In this document: piece after piece, positions 42,387-50,914 of the stretch
How the letters are laid out: each line of letters opens with the position of its first letter
Numbering within the stretch: position 1 is the first letter of the stretch
Assembly (NCBI RefSeq): GCF_014650775.1
Contig: NZ_BMVP01000003.1
Coordinates: 558,001 to 622,000, forward strand
Direction of reading: 5' to 3'
Source: Streptomyces cirratus
Lineage (GTDB): Bacteria > Actinomycetota > Actinomycetes > Streptomycetales > Streptomycetaceae
Length of the DNA stretch: 64,000 nucleotides
Position numbers and translations under genes: made by a program
The notes under the pieces: model-generated
The model's input: the letters and a program-made list of their open reading frames with translations, nothing else
What the model was told of the DNA's origin: nothing
Databases searched by the model: none

Positions 42387-43424
42387 GTGCCCCACACCCG
42401 CCGCCCCCGCGTACCCCGTTACGGGAACAGGCCGACCATGAAGGACGTGGCCGCCCGGGCGGGCGTAGGCCTCAAGACGGTCTCCCGGGTGGTCAACGGC
42501 GAGCCGGGCGTCACGCCCGACACCGAGCGGCGCGTCCAAGAGGCCATCGAAACCCTGGGGTTCCGCCGCAACGACAGCGCCCGCGTGCTGCGCAAGGGCC
42601 GCACCGCCACCGTGGGCCTGGTCCTGGAGGACCTCGCGGACCCCTTCTACGGGCCGCTGAACCGGGCCGTGGAGGAAGTCGCCCGCGCCCACGGAGCGCT
42701 GCTCATCAACGGTTCCAGCGCCGAAGACCCGGAGCGGGAGCGCGAGTTGGCCCTCGCACTGTGCGCCCGCCGGGTGGACGGGCTGATCGTGATCCCGGCC
42801 GGGGACGACCACCGCTACCTGGAGCCGGAGATCCGGGCGGGCGTGGCCACGGTGTTCGTGGACCGCCCGGCGGGGCGGATCGAAGCGGACGTGGTCCTGT
42901 CGGACAACTTCGGCGGCGCCCGGGACGGCGTGGCGCACCTGATAGCCGCGGGTCACCGCCGGATCGGTTTCATCGGCGACCACCCCCGCATCCACACAGC
43001 GACGGAACGGCTGCGGGGATACCGCGCGGCGATGGCGGCCTCCGGGCTGCCGGTGGACGAGTCCTGGGTGACCCTCGGCCCGACCCCCCCGGCCCCCGTC
43101 GCTGTCGCCGCCCGCCGGATGCTGAGCGGCCCCGAGCCGGTCACCGCCCTGTTCGCGGGCAACAACCGGGTGACGGTCACGGTGGTACGGGTCCTGGCCG
43201 CCGAGCCGCGCCCGGTGGCCCTGGTCGGCTTCGACGACTTCGAGCTGGCCGACCTGCTGCGTCCCGGCGTGAGCGTGGTGGCCCAGGACGCCGCCGCGTT
43301 GGGGCGGGTCGCCACGGACCGCCTCTTCCAGCGCCTGGCGGGCGCCGATCTCCCCCCGGCCCGCATCGAGCTGCCCACCCGCCTCGTCCCCCGCGGCTCG
43401 GGCGAACTGCCCCCGGCGGCCTGA
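42387..43424 (+). CDS. LacI family transcriptional regulator
   Basis: 345 residues from GTG 42387 with GGAGG 6 bases upstream; this excludes the longer open frame from 42057. N-terminal HTH and hinge: TMKDVAARAGVGLKTVSRVVNGEPGVTPDT (about 16-45) and ARVLRKGRT. The periplasmic-binding-protein fold follows (VGLVLEDLADPFYGPL, VDGLIVIPAG, RIGFIGDHPRIHTATERLRGYRAAM, ALVGFDDFELADLL). Binds a sugar or related effector and represses catabolic genes. No sugar gene is adjacent; the regulon is unknown. Slightly extended, Arg/Pro-rich N-terminus. Confidence 0.88.
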   Translation: MPHTRRPRVPRYGNRPTMKDVAARAGVGLKTVSRVVNGEPGVTPDTERRVQEAIETLGFRRNDSARVLRKGRTATVGLVLEDLADPFYGPLNRAVEEVARAHGALLINGSSAEDPERERELALALCARRVDGLIVIPAGDDHRYLEPEIRAGVATVFVDRPAGRIEADVVLSDNFGGARDGVAHLIAAGHRRIGFIGDHPRIHTATERLRGYRAAMAASGLPVDESWVTLGPTPPAPVAVAARRMLSGPEPVTALFAGNNRVTVTVVRVLAAEPRPVALVGFDDFELADLLRPGVSVVAQDAAALGRVATDRLFQRLAGADLPPARIELPTRLVPRGSGELPPAA

Positions 43425-43469
43425 GACCCGCGAGGGTTCCAGGCCGCCGGTGGGCGGGTGCGCCATCGC

Positions 43470-44768
43470 TCAGGCTGTCGCCTTCAGCGTCGCCGAGCGG
43501 CGCGGGATCGCGAAGGCGTCCAGCTCGGCGCGGGTGAGGCCGGTCAGGGCCGTGACCTCCTCGGTGCCGACGGCCCCGCAGTCGAGGCCGCGGACCAGGT
43601 AGCCGGCCAGGGCCTTGGCGGTGGCGGGCTCGTCCATGACGTCACCCTCGATCTTGGCCACGTACGCCTTCAAGCGGGCGGCTGCGGCTTCGAGACCCTC
43701 GCGGTAGAAGGTGTAGACGGCCGCGTACCGGGTCGGCAGGTGCCCGGGGTGCATGTCCCAGCCCTGGTAGTAGGCGCGGGCTAGGGCGCGCCGGGTGAGC
43801 CCGTAGTGCAGCTTCCAGGCCTCGTGGACGTGCTCGGTGGTACCGATCGGCAGGACGTTCGTCGAGCCGTCGGAGACGCGTACGCCGGTTCCCGCGGCCG
43901 CGACCTGCATGATCGCCTTGGCGTGGTCGGCGGCGGGGTGGTCGCTGGACTGGTACGCGGCGGAGACGCCGACGCAGGCGCTGTAGTCGAAGGTGCCGTA
44001 GTGCAGCCCGGTGGCGCGGCCCTTGGCGGCCTCGATCATGCGGGCCACGGTGGCGGTGCCGTCGGAGGCGAGGATCGACTGGCTGGTCTCGATCTGGATC
44101 TCGAAGCCGATCCGGCCCGGGCGCAGGCCGCGGGCGGTCTCGAAGGCCTCCAGCAGCTCGACGAAGGCGCTGACCTGCTCGGCGTAGGTGACCTTGGGGA
44201 GGGTGAGCACGAGGCCCTCGGGCAGGTCGCCGTGCTCCAGGAGCCCGGAGAGGAAGACGTCCGTGGTGCGGATGCCGCGGTCGCGGACGTTGGACTCCAT
44301 GCACTTCATGCGGATGCCCATGTACGGGGCGTTCGTGCCGTTGGCGAAGGCCTCCGAGACGAGGCGGGCGGCGCGGGCGGCGGCCTGGTCCTCCTCGGCG
44401 TCGGAGCGGACGCCGAAGCCGTCCTCGAAGTCGACGCGCAGGTCCTCGATGGGCTCGGAGGCGAGCTTGGCGCGTACGCGCTCGTAGACGGGTACGGCCA
44501 GCTCGTCGCGGATGCCGAGCACCTTGGCGAAGGTGGCCGCGTCCGGGGCGTGCTCGTCGAGGGCCGCGAGGGCCTGGTCCCCCCAGGAGCGGATGGTGTC
44601 GGCGGCGAAGACGTCACCGGGGACGTAGACGGTGTGGATGGGCTGGCGGGTCCCGGGGTCGCCCGGGTAGTGCCGCGCGAGCTGCGCGTCCACCGGGGCG
44701 AGGGAGGCGCTGATGCCCTCGCTGACCGCGCCTGCGAGGCTCGTCGCCACCTTCTCCTGCTGACCCAT
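43470..44768 (-). CDS. DUF6986 aldolase/citrate-lyase-like protein
   Basis: 432 residues from ATG 44768 with GAGGAGAG upstream. A TIM-barrel related to HpcH/HpaI aldolases and citrate lyase beta: metal-binding Glu/Asp in LRVDFEDGFGV (about 120-130), RMKCMESN with a conserved basic residue, VLTLPKV, GFEIQIETSQS and HYGTFDYSACVG. Such enzymes cleave or condense CoA thioesters or keto acids. Substrate unknown. Leftward, downstream of etfA beyond a strong terminator, so it is probably a separate transcript. Confidence 0.8.
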   Translation of the reverse strand: MGQQEKVATSLAGAVSEGISASLAPVDAQLARHYPGDPGTRQPIHTVYVPGDVFAADTIRSWGDQALAALDEHAPDAATFAKVLGIRDELAVPVYERVRAKLASEPIEDLRVDFEDGFGVRSDAEEDQAAARAARLVSEAFANGTNAPYMGIRMKCMESNVRDRGIRTTDVFLSGLLEHGDLPEGLVLTLPKVTYAEQVSAFVELLEAFETARGLRPGRIGFEIQIETSQSILASDGTATVARMIEAAKGRATGLHYGTFDYSACVGVSAAYQSSDHPAADHAKAIMQVAAAGTGVRVSDGSTNVLPIGTTEHVHEAWKLHYGLTRRALARAYYQGWDMHPGHLPTRYAAVYTFYREGLEAAAARLKAYVAKIEGDVMDEPATAKALAGYLVRGLDCGAVGTEEVTALTGLTRAELDAFAIPRRSATLKATA

Positions 44769-44877
44769 CGTGCACTCTCCTCTTTTCCGCTTCACGGAAG
44801 CTTAGATCCGCATAGCAGAATTTAGTCACGGGGGCTCCGCCCAGTCAATGGTCCCTCCACCGCTGCGGGCGAACGAC

Positions 44878-44914
44878 TCGGGGCCGTGCGGTGATGTGCA
44901 CCACACGGCCCCGA
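44878..44914 (-). terminator. terminator of the etfBA operon
   Basis: Stem of 11 plus 4 base pairs with one mismatch (44878-44893 with 44899-44914) and a 5-base loop, 30 bases after the etfA stop. Confidence 0.8.
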
Positions 44915-44943
44915 AGTCATCCCACGGAAGGGAGAAGCGCAGG

Positions 44944-45906
44944 TCAGCCCTTGCGCGCCTTGATCTCGTCCGTCAGCTGCGGGACGACCGTGAAGAGGTC
45001 GCCGACCACGCCGTAGTCGACCAGGTCGAAGATCGGGGCCTCGGCGTCCTTGTTGATGGCCACGATGGTCTTCGAGGTCTGCATGCCGGCCCGGTGCTGG
45101 ATCGCGCCCGAGATGCCGGAGGCGATGTACAGCTGCGGGGAGACCGACTTGCCGGTCTGGCCGACCTGGTTGGTGTGCGGGTACCAGCCGGCGTCGACGG
45201 CGGCACGCGAGGCGCCGACCGCCGCACCGAGGGAGTCCGCGAGGTCCTCGATGAGGTGGAAGTTCTCGGCGCCGTTGACGCCGCGGCCACCCGAGACCAC
45301 GATCGCGGCCTCGGTCAGCTCCGGACGGCCCGTGGACTCGCGCGGGGTGCGTGAGACGACCTTGGTGCCGGTGGCCAGGGCGCCGAAGGTGACGGAGAGC
45401 GCCTCGACGGTGCCGGCGGCCGGGGCGGCCTCGACCGGAGCCGAGTTCGGCTTGACGGTGATGACCGGGGTGCCCTTGGAGACGCGGGACTTGGTCGTGA
45501 AGGACGCGGCGAACGCGGACTGCGTCGCGACCGGACCCTCGTCACCCGCCTCCAGGTCGGTGGCGTCGGTGATGATGCCGGAGCCGATGCGGACCGCGAG
45601 GCGGGCCGCCACCTCCTTGCCCTCGGCGGAGGACGGGACGAGCACGGCGGCCGGGGACACGGCCTCGTACGCGGCCTGGAGGGCGTCCACCTTCGGTACG
45701 ACGAGGTACTCGGCGAACTCGGGGGCGTCGGCGGTGAGGACCTTGACGGCGCCGTGCTCGGCGAGCACGGCGGCGGTGTTCTCGGCGCCGGCGCCGAGGG
45801 CGACCGCGACGGGCTCGCCGATGCGGCGGGCCAGGGTCAGCAGCTCGAGGGTGGGCTTGCGGACGGCGCCGTCCACGTGGTCGACGTAGACGAGGACTTC
45901 AGCCAT
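44944..45906 (-). CDS. etfA: electron transfer flavoprotein subunit alpha
   Basis: 320 residues from ATG 45906, the usual EtfA length. The N-terminal domain pairs with EtfB; the C-terminal FAD domain carries the signature GQTGKSVSPQLYIASGISG followed by AIQHRAGM (about 246-272) and the VVSGGRGV loop near 205. EtfAB takes electrons from acyl-CoA and other flavin dehydrogenases and passes them to the quinone pool. It follows etfB by 61 bases on the same strand, and the two have matching codon use, so they are one operon. Confidence 0.95.
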   Translation of the reverse strand: MAEVLVYVDHVDGAVRKPTLELLTLARRIGEPVAVALGAGAENTAAVLAEHGAVKVLTADAPEFAEYLVVPKVDALQAAYEAVSPAAVLVPSSAEGKEVAARLAVRIGSGIITDATDLEAGDEGPVATQSAFAASFTTKSRVSKGTPVITVKPNSAPVEAAPAAGTVEALSVTFGALATGTKVVSRTPRESTGRPELTEAAIVVSGGRGVNGAENFHLIEDLADSLGAAVGASRAAVDAGWYPHTNQVGQTGKSVSPQLYIASGISGAIQHRAGMQTSKTIVAINKDAEAPIFDLVDYGVVGDLFTVVPQLTDEIKARKG

Positions 45907-45967
45907 GGGAGTGCTCCTGCGAATGCGAAGTAGTCAGGGGGCGGTCGAGAGGGTGTCGGCGAAGCTC

Positions 45968-46753
45968 TCAGATGAACTTCTGGCCGGCGAGGAACTCCGC
46001 CAGCTGCTTGCCGCCCTCGCCCTCGTCCTTGACGATCGTGCCGGCGGTACGGGCCGGGCGCTGCGCGGCGGAGTCGACCTTGGTCCAGGAGCCTTCCAGG
46101 CCGACCTCGTCGGCCTCGATCTCCAGCTCCTCCAGGTCCCAGGACTCCACCGGCTTCTTCTTGGCCGCCATGATGCCCTTGAAGGACGGGTAACGGGCCT
46201 CGCCGGACTGGTCGGTCACCGAAACGAGCGCCGGCAGGGAGGCCTGCAGCTGCTCGCTCGCGGTGTCGCCGTCGCGGCGGCCGGTCACGGTGCCGTCCTC
46301 GACCTTGACCTCGGAGAGCAGGGTGACCTGCGGGACGCCGAGGCGCTCGGCGAGGATCGCCGGGAGCACGCCCATGGTGCCGTCGGTGGACGCCATGCCG
46401 GTGATGACCAGGTCGTAGCCGGCCTTCTCGATGGCCTTGGCGAGCACGAGCGAGGTGCCCATGACGTCGGAGCCGTGCAGGTCGTCGTCCTCGACGTGGA
46501 TGGCCTTGTCGGCACCCATGGAGAGCGCCTTGCGCAGCGCGTCCTTGGCGTCCTCGGGACCGACGGTCAGGACGGTGATCTCCGCGTCGTCCGCCTCGTC
46601 GGCGATCTGGAGCGCCTGCTCGACGGCGTACTCGTCGAGTTCCGACAGCAGACCGTCGACGTCGTCGCGGTCGACGGTCAGGTCATCGGCGAAGTGCCGG
46701 TCGCCGGTGGCGTCGGGTACGTACTTCACACAGACAACGATCCTCAGGCTCAC
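45968..46753 (-). CDS. etfB: electron transfer flavoprotein subunit beta
   Basis: 261 residues from GTG 46753 with AGGAGAG upstream; the frame is open to 46807 but the family starts at the chosen site (SLRIVVCVKYVPD). Signature of the beta subunit: DEYAVEQALQIAD near 45, VTVGPEDAKDALRKALSMGADKAIHVED near 65-90, the AMP/adenine-binding loop VITGMASTDGTMG near 120, and the anchoring C-terminal part KGIMAAKKKPVESWDLEEL. First gene of the etfBA operon. An upstream TAACAT (46859-46864, minus strand) may be its -10 element. Confidence 0.94.
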   Translation of the reverse strand: MSLRIVVCVKYVPDATGDRHFADDLTVDRDDVDGLLSELDEYAVEQALQIADEADDAEITVLTVGPEDAKDALRKALSMGADKAIHVEDDDLHGSDVMGTSLVLAKAIEKAGYDLVITGMASTDGTMGVLPAILAERLGVPQVTLLSEVKVEDGTVTGRRDGDTASEQLQASLPALVSVTDQSGEARYPSFKGIMAAKKKPVESWDLEELEIEADEVGLEGSWTKVDSAAQRPARTAGTIVKDEGEGGKQLAEFLAGQKFI

Positions 46754-46955
46754 GCCGACTCTCCTACCGCATCGTCTTTTTCTGGTACCGCCTTGTGCAG
46801 GCAGCATAGGCGCCTTGTCGGGCGGATCCCGATCGGGGCGGCCCGCGCCCCGAAGGGAATGTTACTCGTCAGTACACAGTGGGTCTTCCCCGGTGGCAAG
46901 GCTGCTGAACTGTGATCTGGCCAACGCCGCCCGAACCCGCCCCAGCAGGGACGAT

Positions 46956-47492
46956 TCAGTCCCGCAACGCGTTGAAGCGCCCTTGGTGGTAGAGGAGCGG
47001 ACGGCCCTCGCCGCCGGCGTGAACCGCCGGGTCCCCGGACACCACCTCGGCGATGATCACCCGGTGGGCGCCGGCGGGCACCCGCGCCACGACCCGGCAC
47101 ACCAGCCACGCCAGCACTCCGGACAGGACCGGCACCCCGTGCGGGCCCTCGGCCCAGTCGGTGGCCGGCCCGAAGCGGTCGGCACCGCTGCGCGCGAAGA
47201 GGCCGGCCAGCTCCCGCTGGTGCTCGGCGAGTATGTGCACGCCGAGGTGGTCGCAGTCGCGTACCGCGGGCCAGCTGGAGGAGCCGGTGCCGATCGTGAA
47301 GGAGAGCAGCGGCGGGTCGGCGGAGACCGAGTTGAGGGAGGTCGCGGTGAACCCCACCGGGGCGCCGCCGCTCGTGGTGGCGGTGACGACCGCGACTCCC
47401 GCGGCGTGCTGGCGGAAGACCGAGCGCAGGAGATCGGGGGATCCGGGCGTGCCGGTGGTGAAACGGGGGGACGGAGCCGTCGGGGCCGTCAT
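46956..47492 (-). CDS. FMN-binding flavin reductase family protein
   Basis: 178 residues from ATG 47492 with GGAAG upstream. A longer frame from a TTG at 47567 overlaps the leader peptide and was not used. Split-barrel flavin reductase: LRSVFRQHAAGVAVVTA (about 22-38), GFTATSLNSVSADPPLLSFTIG (about 47-68) with the flavin-binding Thr/Ser, and DHLGVHILAEHQRELAGLFA. It reduces FMN or FAD with NAD(P)H to supply a monooxygenase. The upstream cysteine-type leader peptide suggests sulfur-related control, for example sulfonate use, though no monooxygenase is adjacent. Confidence 0.87.
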   Translation of the reverse strand: MTAPTAPSPRFTTGTPGSPDLLRSVFRQHAAGVAVVTATTSGGAPVGFTATSLNSVSADPPLLSFTIGTGSSSWPAVRDCDHLGVHILAEHQRELAGLFARSGADRFGPATDWAEGPHGVPVLSGVLAWLVCRVVARVPAGAHRVIIAEVVSGDPAVHAGGEGRPLLYHQGRFNALRD

Positions 47493-47554
47493 GGGAGGGC
47501 TTCCTTCTGCCGCGCGGGGCGCGGGCGCAGTCGGGGATCGGGGGTCGGGGACGT

Positions 47555-47635
47555 TCAGCGATCCCAACAGCGCGCGCTCGCGTAGCGGACGAGGTCGACG
47601 TGGACCCGTCCGTAAAGCAGGAGTTCATACCGCAT
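47555..47635 (-). CDS. cysteine-type leader peptide, 26 residues
   Basis: ATG 47635 to TGA 47555. The peptide contains GRVHVDLVRYASARC near its end, the R-HVDL-R--SA-C pattern of actinobacterial leader peptides annotated in front of sulfur assimilation genes. In mycobacteria such peptides (cysteine attenuators) make the ribosome stall at Cys when charged tRNA-Cys is low and thereby release translation of the next gene. Here the single Cys codon is four codons from the stop, and the flavin reductase starts 62 bases downstream. No Shine-Dalgarno sequence precedes the ATG. Confidence 0.75.
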   Translation of the reverse strand: MRYELLLYGRVHVDLVRYASARCWDR

Positions 47636-47641
47636 GTGGTC

Positions 47642-47671
47642 AGCCTGGCGATCTCTCGTGTACACAGTCAA
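47642..47671 (-). promoter_or_regulatory. promoter of the leader peptide / flavin reductase
   Basis: On the minus strand TTGACT (47671-47666), 18 bases, CAGGCT (47647-47642), ending 6 bases before the leader ATG, so the leader mRNA is probably leaderless. The spacer contains the perfect palindrome GTGTACAC (47658-47665), a possible operator. Confidence 0.6.
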
Positions 47672-47772
47672 GCCGCTCCGGCCGGATGTCGGGCGCGTCA
47701 CGCCCGCTGCGGGAGCGTGCCCCGGCGCGCGCGATCCCCCGGCCCGGCCCGTCCGGCTCCTCGCCCCGCTCC

Positions 47773-48111
47773 TCACACGGCGGCTCCGAGGGCGGCGATC
47801 ACGTCGGCCTTCCGCGGCATCCCGGCGGCCCGCCGGACGATCCGCCCCGCTGCGTCCAGCACCAGCACGGTCGGGGTCTTCTCGATGCGCAGGGCCCGGA
47901 CGAGCTCCAGGTTCCGCTCGGCGTCCACTTCGACGTGCGCGACGCCGTCCACCATGGAGGCGACGTCGGCCAGGATCCGCCGGGTCGCCCGGCAGGGCTG
48001 GCAGAACGCGCTGGAGAACTGGACGAGGGTGGCCCGCTCCCCCGGTTCGGCGCCCAGTTCGGCGGCGCCCAGCCGTGCCCCGTCCCCGTGCCCGTGCTCC
48101 CCGGCTGCCAT
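47773..48111 (-). CDS. thioredoxin-like protein
   Basis: 112 residues from ATG 48111. Thioredoxin fold with a redox site FCQPCRAT (CQPC, about residues 31-38), the conserved cis-Pro in KTPTVLVLD (near 80) and GMPRKADVIAAL at the end. CQPC differs from the standard CGPC, so its redox potential may differ. No signal peptide, so cytoplasmic. Stands between the leftward flavin reductase and the rightward acyltransferase, and is divergent from the latter. Confidence 0.85.
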   Translation of the reverse strand: MAAGEHGHGDGARLGAAELGAEPGERATLVQFSSAFCQPCRATRRILADVASMVDGVAHVEVDAERNLELVRALRIEKTPTVLVLDAAGRIVRRAAGMPRKADVIAALGAAV

Positions 48112-48322
48112 CAGTACCCCTGCCCTCGCTCCGGTCGTACTCTGATCCGAGCATCCCGCCCGTGCGCCGCATTCCCGGCGTGACGAGAATCTCCCCGGGC
48201 ATACGCATCTGGACTGGCTCACGGGCCGGTATGTGGGGCACCATCCCCATGGTCGCGTACCTACGCTTCCGTAACTTCCGGCCGGGAGCACCTCCCCAGG
48301 CAGAAAGCGGGGTCTCCCCACC

Positions 48323-49045
48323 ATGGCTGAGTTCGTCTACCCGCCCGTGATCGGCGCTGCGCACACGCTCTTCCGCGCGCTGGACATCCGTATCGACATG
48401 AAGGGTACGGAGAACATCCCGCGCAAGGGCGGGGCGGTCCTGGTGTCCAACCACATCGGCTACCTCGACTTCATCTTCGCCGGTCTGGCCGCGCGGCCGC
48501 AGAAGCGGCTGGTGCGGTTCATGGCGAAGGAGTCGGTGTTCCGGCACAAGGTGTCCGGCCCGCTGATGCGCGCGATGAAGCACATCCCGGTGGACCGCGC
48601 GCAGGGGGAATCGGCCTACCAGCACGCGCTGGACTCGCTGCGCTCCGGCGAGATCATCGGGGTGTTCCCCGAGGCGACCATCTCCCAGTCCTTCACGCTC
48701 AAGAGCTTCAAGTCGGGTGCGGCCAGGATGGCGCAGGAGGCCGGGGTCCCGCTGATTCCCGTCGCGCTCTGGGGCACCCAGCGGCTGTGGACCAAGGGCC
48801 GCCCGAAGGACCTCAAGCGCAGCCACATCCCGGTCACGATGCGGGTGGGCGAGCCGCTGGAGGCGCCGAAGGACCAGTACGCGGGGGCCATCACCCGCCG
48901 TCTGCGCGAGCGGGTCCAGGAACTGCTGGACGCCGCGCAGCGCGCGTATCCGGCCAAACCGAAGGGCCCCGAGGATTCCTGGTGGCTCCCGGCGCACCTG
49001 GGCGGGACCGCCCCGACCCCGGCGCAGGTGAAAGAAGCGGGCTGA
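48323..49045 (+). CDS. PlsC-type 1-acylglycerol-3-phosphate O-acyltransferase
   Basis: 240 residues from ATG 48323. Acyltransferase blocks: block I VSNHIGYLDF (His then Asp, about 41-50), block II KESVFRHKVSGPLMRAMKHIPVDR (about 69-92), block III GVFPEATIS (about 112-120) and block IV VPLIPVALWG. This is the family that adds the second acyl chain in phosphatidic acid synthesis, on the inner membrane face. Streptomycetes have several paralogues. The C-terminal 40 residues are Pro/Lys-rich. Confidence 0.88.
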   Translation: MAEFVYPPVIGAAHTLFRALDIRIDMKGTENIPRKGGAVLVSNHIGYLDFIFAGLAARPQKRLVRFMAKESVFRHKVSGPLMRAMKHIPVDRAQGESAYQHALDSLRSGEIIGVFPEATISQSFTLKSFKSGAARMAQEAGVPLIPVALWGTQRLWTKGRPKDLKRSHIPVTMRVGEPLEAPKDQYAGAITRRLRERVQELLDAAQRAYPAKPKGPEDSWWLPAHLGGTAPTPAQVKEAG

Positions 49046-49092
49046 ACGCCCGGTTCGCACATAGGAGGAAGAACCCGGAGGGGGCTCGCCGG

Positions 49093-50334
49093 ATGCGGGC
49101 ATTCGGGCGGTATCTGGGGGCGGCGCTCGCCGCGCGGTTCGCCTCCGAGGGCATGGGCATGGCCGTGGTGCTGCTGGCGCTGGAGCGGACGGGCAGCGCC
49201 GCGCACGGGGCGTTCGTACTGACCGCCTGGCTGGCGCCGCACGTACTGGCCGCCCCGCTCGCCGGGGCCGCCGCCGCCCGGGCGCGCCGGCCGAGGCTGT
49301 TCTACGCGGGCGCGCTGGCCGGGTTCACGGCCGCCGTGGCGGCGCTGTCGCTGCTGCTGGGGCGGGCTCCGACCGCGGTGGTGCTGGCGGTCGCGCTGCT
49401 CGGCGGAACGTGCGGGCCGATGGTGACGGGCGGGCTGTCGAGCCTGGTGGCGGGGCTGGTCCCGCCCGGCCCCGGCCGGGCCCGGGCGTACGGGTGGGAC
49501 GCGTCGACCTACAACGCCGCCGCCGTCACCGCCCCGGCCGCGGTCAGCGTGGTGGCGGCGCTGGGGTCGGCGGGACCGGCGATGGGCCTGCTGGCGGCCT
49601 CGGGTGCGCTGGCCGCGGCCCTCGCGGCGAGCCTGCGCTACGAATCCCGGGACGCGGACTCGGCGGCGCCGCGGGCCGGGGCGGCCCTGACCGGCGGGCT
49701 CGCCGCGCTGTGGCGGGTGCGTCAGTTGCGGGCCATCACCTCGGCGACGACCCTGGCCTTCGTCGGAGTCGGTTCCCTCACCACCACCTCGGTGCTGCTG
49801 GCTTCGGCCCTGGGCAGCCCGGGCGCGGGCGGGGTGCTGATGACGGCCTTCGCGGTGGGCGCGCTCGCCGGTTCCCTGACGCTGGGCCGGGTCACGGCCG
49901 TCGCGCCGGGTTTGCTGGCCTGCGGGGCGCTGGCCGGGACCGCGGTGGCCCTGGCCGCGGCGGCGTGCGCGCCCTCGGTGGCGTGGACGGCGGCCGCCTT
50001 CGCCGCGGCCGGGGTGTGCGACGGCCCGCTGCTGACGGCCACCCTCCGGATCCGCTCGGAGTACGCCCCCGACGCGGTGCGCACGCAGGTCTTCACCCTG
50101 GGCGCCGGCCTCAAGCTGACGGCCGCTTCGGCGGGCGCCGCGCTGGTGGGGCTGGCAGCCGCGGCGCCGCCCCGGACGCTGCTGCTCGGGATCGCCGGGC
50201 TCCAGGCGGCCGCGGCCCTGCTGCACGTGTGGGTGGTGCGGGGTGGACCCGTCGCGGCGGCGGGGGCGGTCACAGGGCCGTCGGCAGCTTCCGCCACAGC
50301 TCCGGCCGGTCCGCGGACTCCCGGAGCGCCGTGA
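49093..50334 (+). CDS. MFS transporter
   Basis: 413 residues from ATG 49093. Twelve predicted helices almost without soluble loops, with Ala/Leu/Gly-rich composition; the basic motif AAARARRPRLFYAG (about 55-68) follows helix 2 and a longer loop (YESRDADSAAPRAGAAL) separates the two halves. No substrate can be assigned; drug or small-molecule efflux is the usual role of such chains. Follows the acyltransferase by 47 bases on the same strand. Its 3' end overlaps the convergent transglutaminase-like gene by 65 bases. Confidence 0.85.
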   Translation: MRAFGRYLGAALAARFASEGMGMAVVLLALERTGSAAHGAFVLTAWLAPHVLAAPLAGAAAARARRPRLFYAGALAGFTAAVAALSLLLGRAPTAVVLAVALLGGTCGPMVTGGLSSLVAGLVPPGPGRARAYGWDASTYNAAAVTAPAAVSVVAALGSAGPAMGLLAASGALAAALAASLRYESRDADSAAPRAGAALTGGLAALWRVRQLRAITSATTLAFVGVGSLTTTSVLLASALGSPGAGGVLMTAFAVGALAGSLTLGRVTAVAPGLLACGALAGTAVALAAAACAPSVAWTAAAFAAAGVCDGPLLTATLRIRSEYAPDAVRTQVFTLGAGLKLTAASAGAALVGLAAAAPPRTLLLGIAGLQAAAALLHVWVVRGGPVAAAGAVTGPSAASATAPAGPRTPGAP

Positions 50335-50872
50335 GGGCGCCCGCGTGCGGGGCGGCGTAGAGCGTCGGGTAGTCCACCTCGCCGAGCTCCGGGCGTACGG
50401 GGAAGGCGAGTTGCTCCCGTTCGAGGTCGAACCGGGCGTTGACACCGGGCTTGTTGCCGCGCGGGTCCAGGCGGGCCCAGCCGCCGCGGCCGGGCAGCCG
50501 GAGGGCGATGAGCCCGTGGAGCAGGGGCTGGGATCCGTCGTCCTCGGTGAGGCGCTGGTAGCACAGGGCCGCCGGGAGGCCCCGGGTGCGCAACAGGGCG
50601 ACGAGGGCGTGGGACTTGGCGTGGCAGATGCCGTTGCGCGTGGCCAGCACGTCCGAGGCGCGCCAGGTGACGCGCATGTCCCCCGAGTCGCCGGAGTGCG
50701 GGACGGTGTCGCGCACGAACTCGTACGCCGCTTCGGCGTAGGCGTACGCGTCGCCGCCGCTGGCGGTCCACAGGGCGTCGGCGGTCTCGCGGACGAGGGG
50801 ATGGCGGTGGTCGATGGTTTCGTCGGCGGCGAGGTAGGCGCGCACGTCGGCATGCTCCTGGATCAGTTCCAT
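50270..50872 (-). CDS. transglutaminase-like superfamily protein
   Basis: 200 residues from ATG 50872. Catalytic triad of the papain-like transglutaminase fold is visible: Cys in GICHAKSHALVALLR (near 82), His in PLLHGLIAL (near 119) and Asp in ARLDPRG (near 136). The AYEFVRDTVPHS segment before it is typical of the bacterial transglutaminase-like (TGase-core) group that acts as proteases or amidases. Cytoplasmic. The 3' end overlaps the MFS gene. Leftward, 42 bases downstream of the aldolase gene's stop, so it could be co-transcribed with that operon. Confidence 0.86.
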   Translation of the reverse strand: MELIQEHADVRAYLAADETIDHRHPLVRETADALWTASGGDAYAYAEAAYEFVRDTVPHSGDSGDMRVTWRASDVLATRNGICHAKSHALVALLRTRGLPAALCYQRLTEDDGSQPLLHGLIALRLPGRGGWARLDPRGNKPGVNARFDLEREQLAFPVRPELGEVDYPTLYAAPHAGALTALRESADRPELWRKLPTAL

Positions 50873-50914
50873 GACCCAGGAGCATGCCTATGCAGTGAAC
50901 CGCATGTCTATCGA

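Noticed and set aside
47567..47635. Extended N-terminus of the flavin reductase from the TTG at 47567
   Set aside because: It overlaps the leader peptide; the ATG at 47492 has a ribosome binding site and the family start, and the leader pattern is a better reading of the upstream bases.
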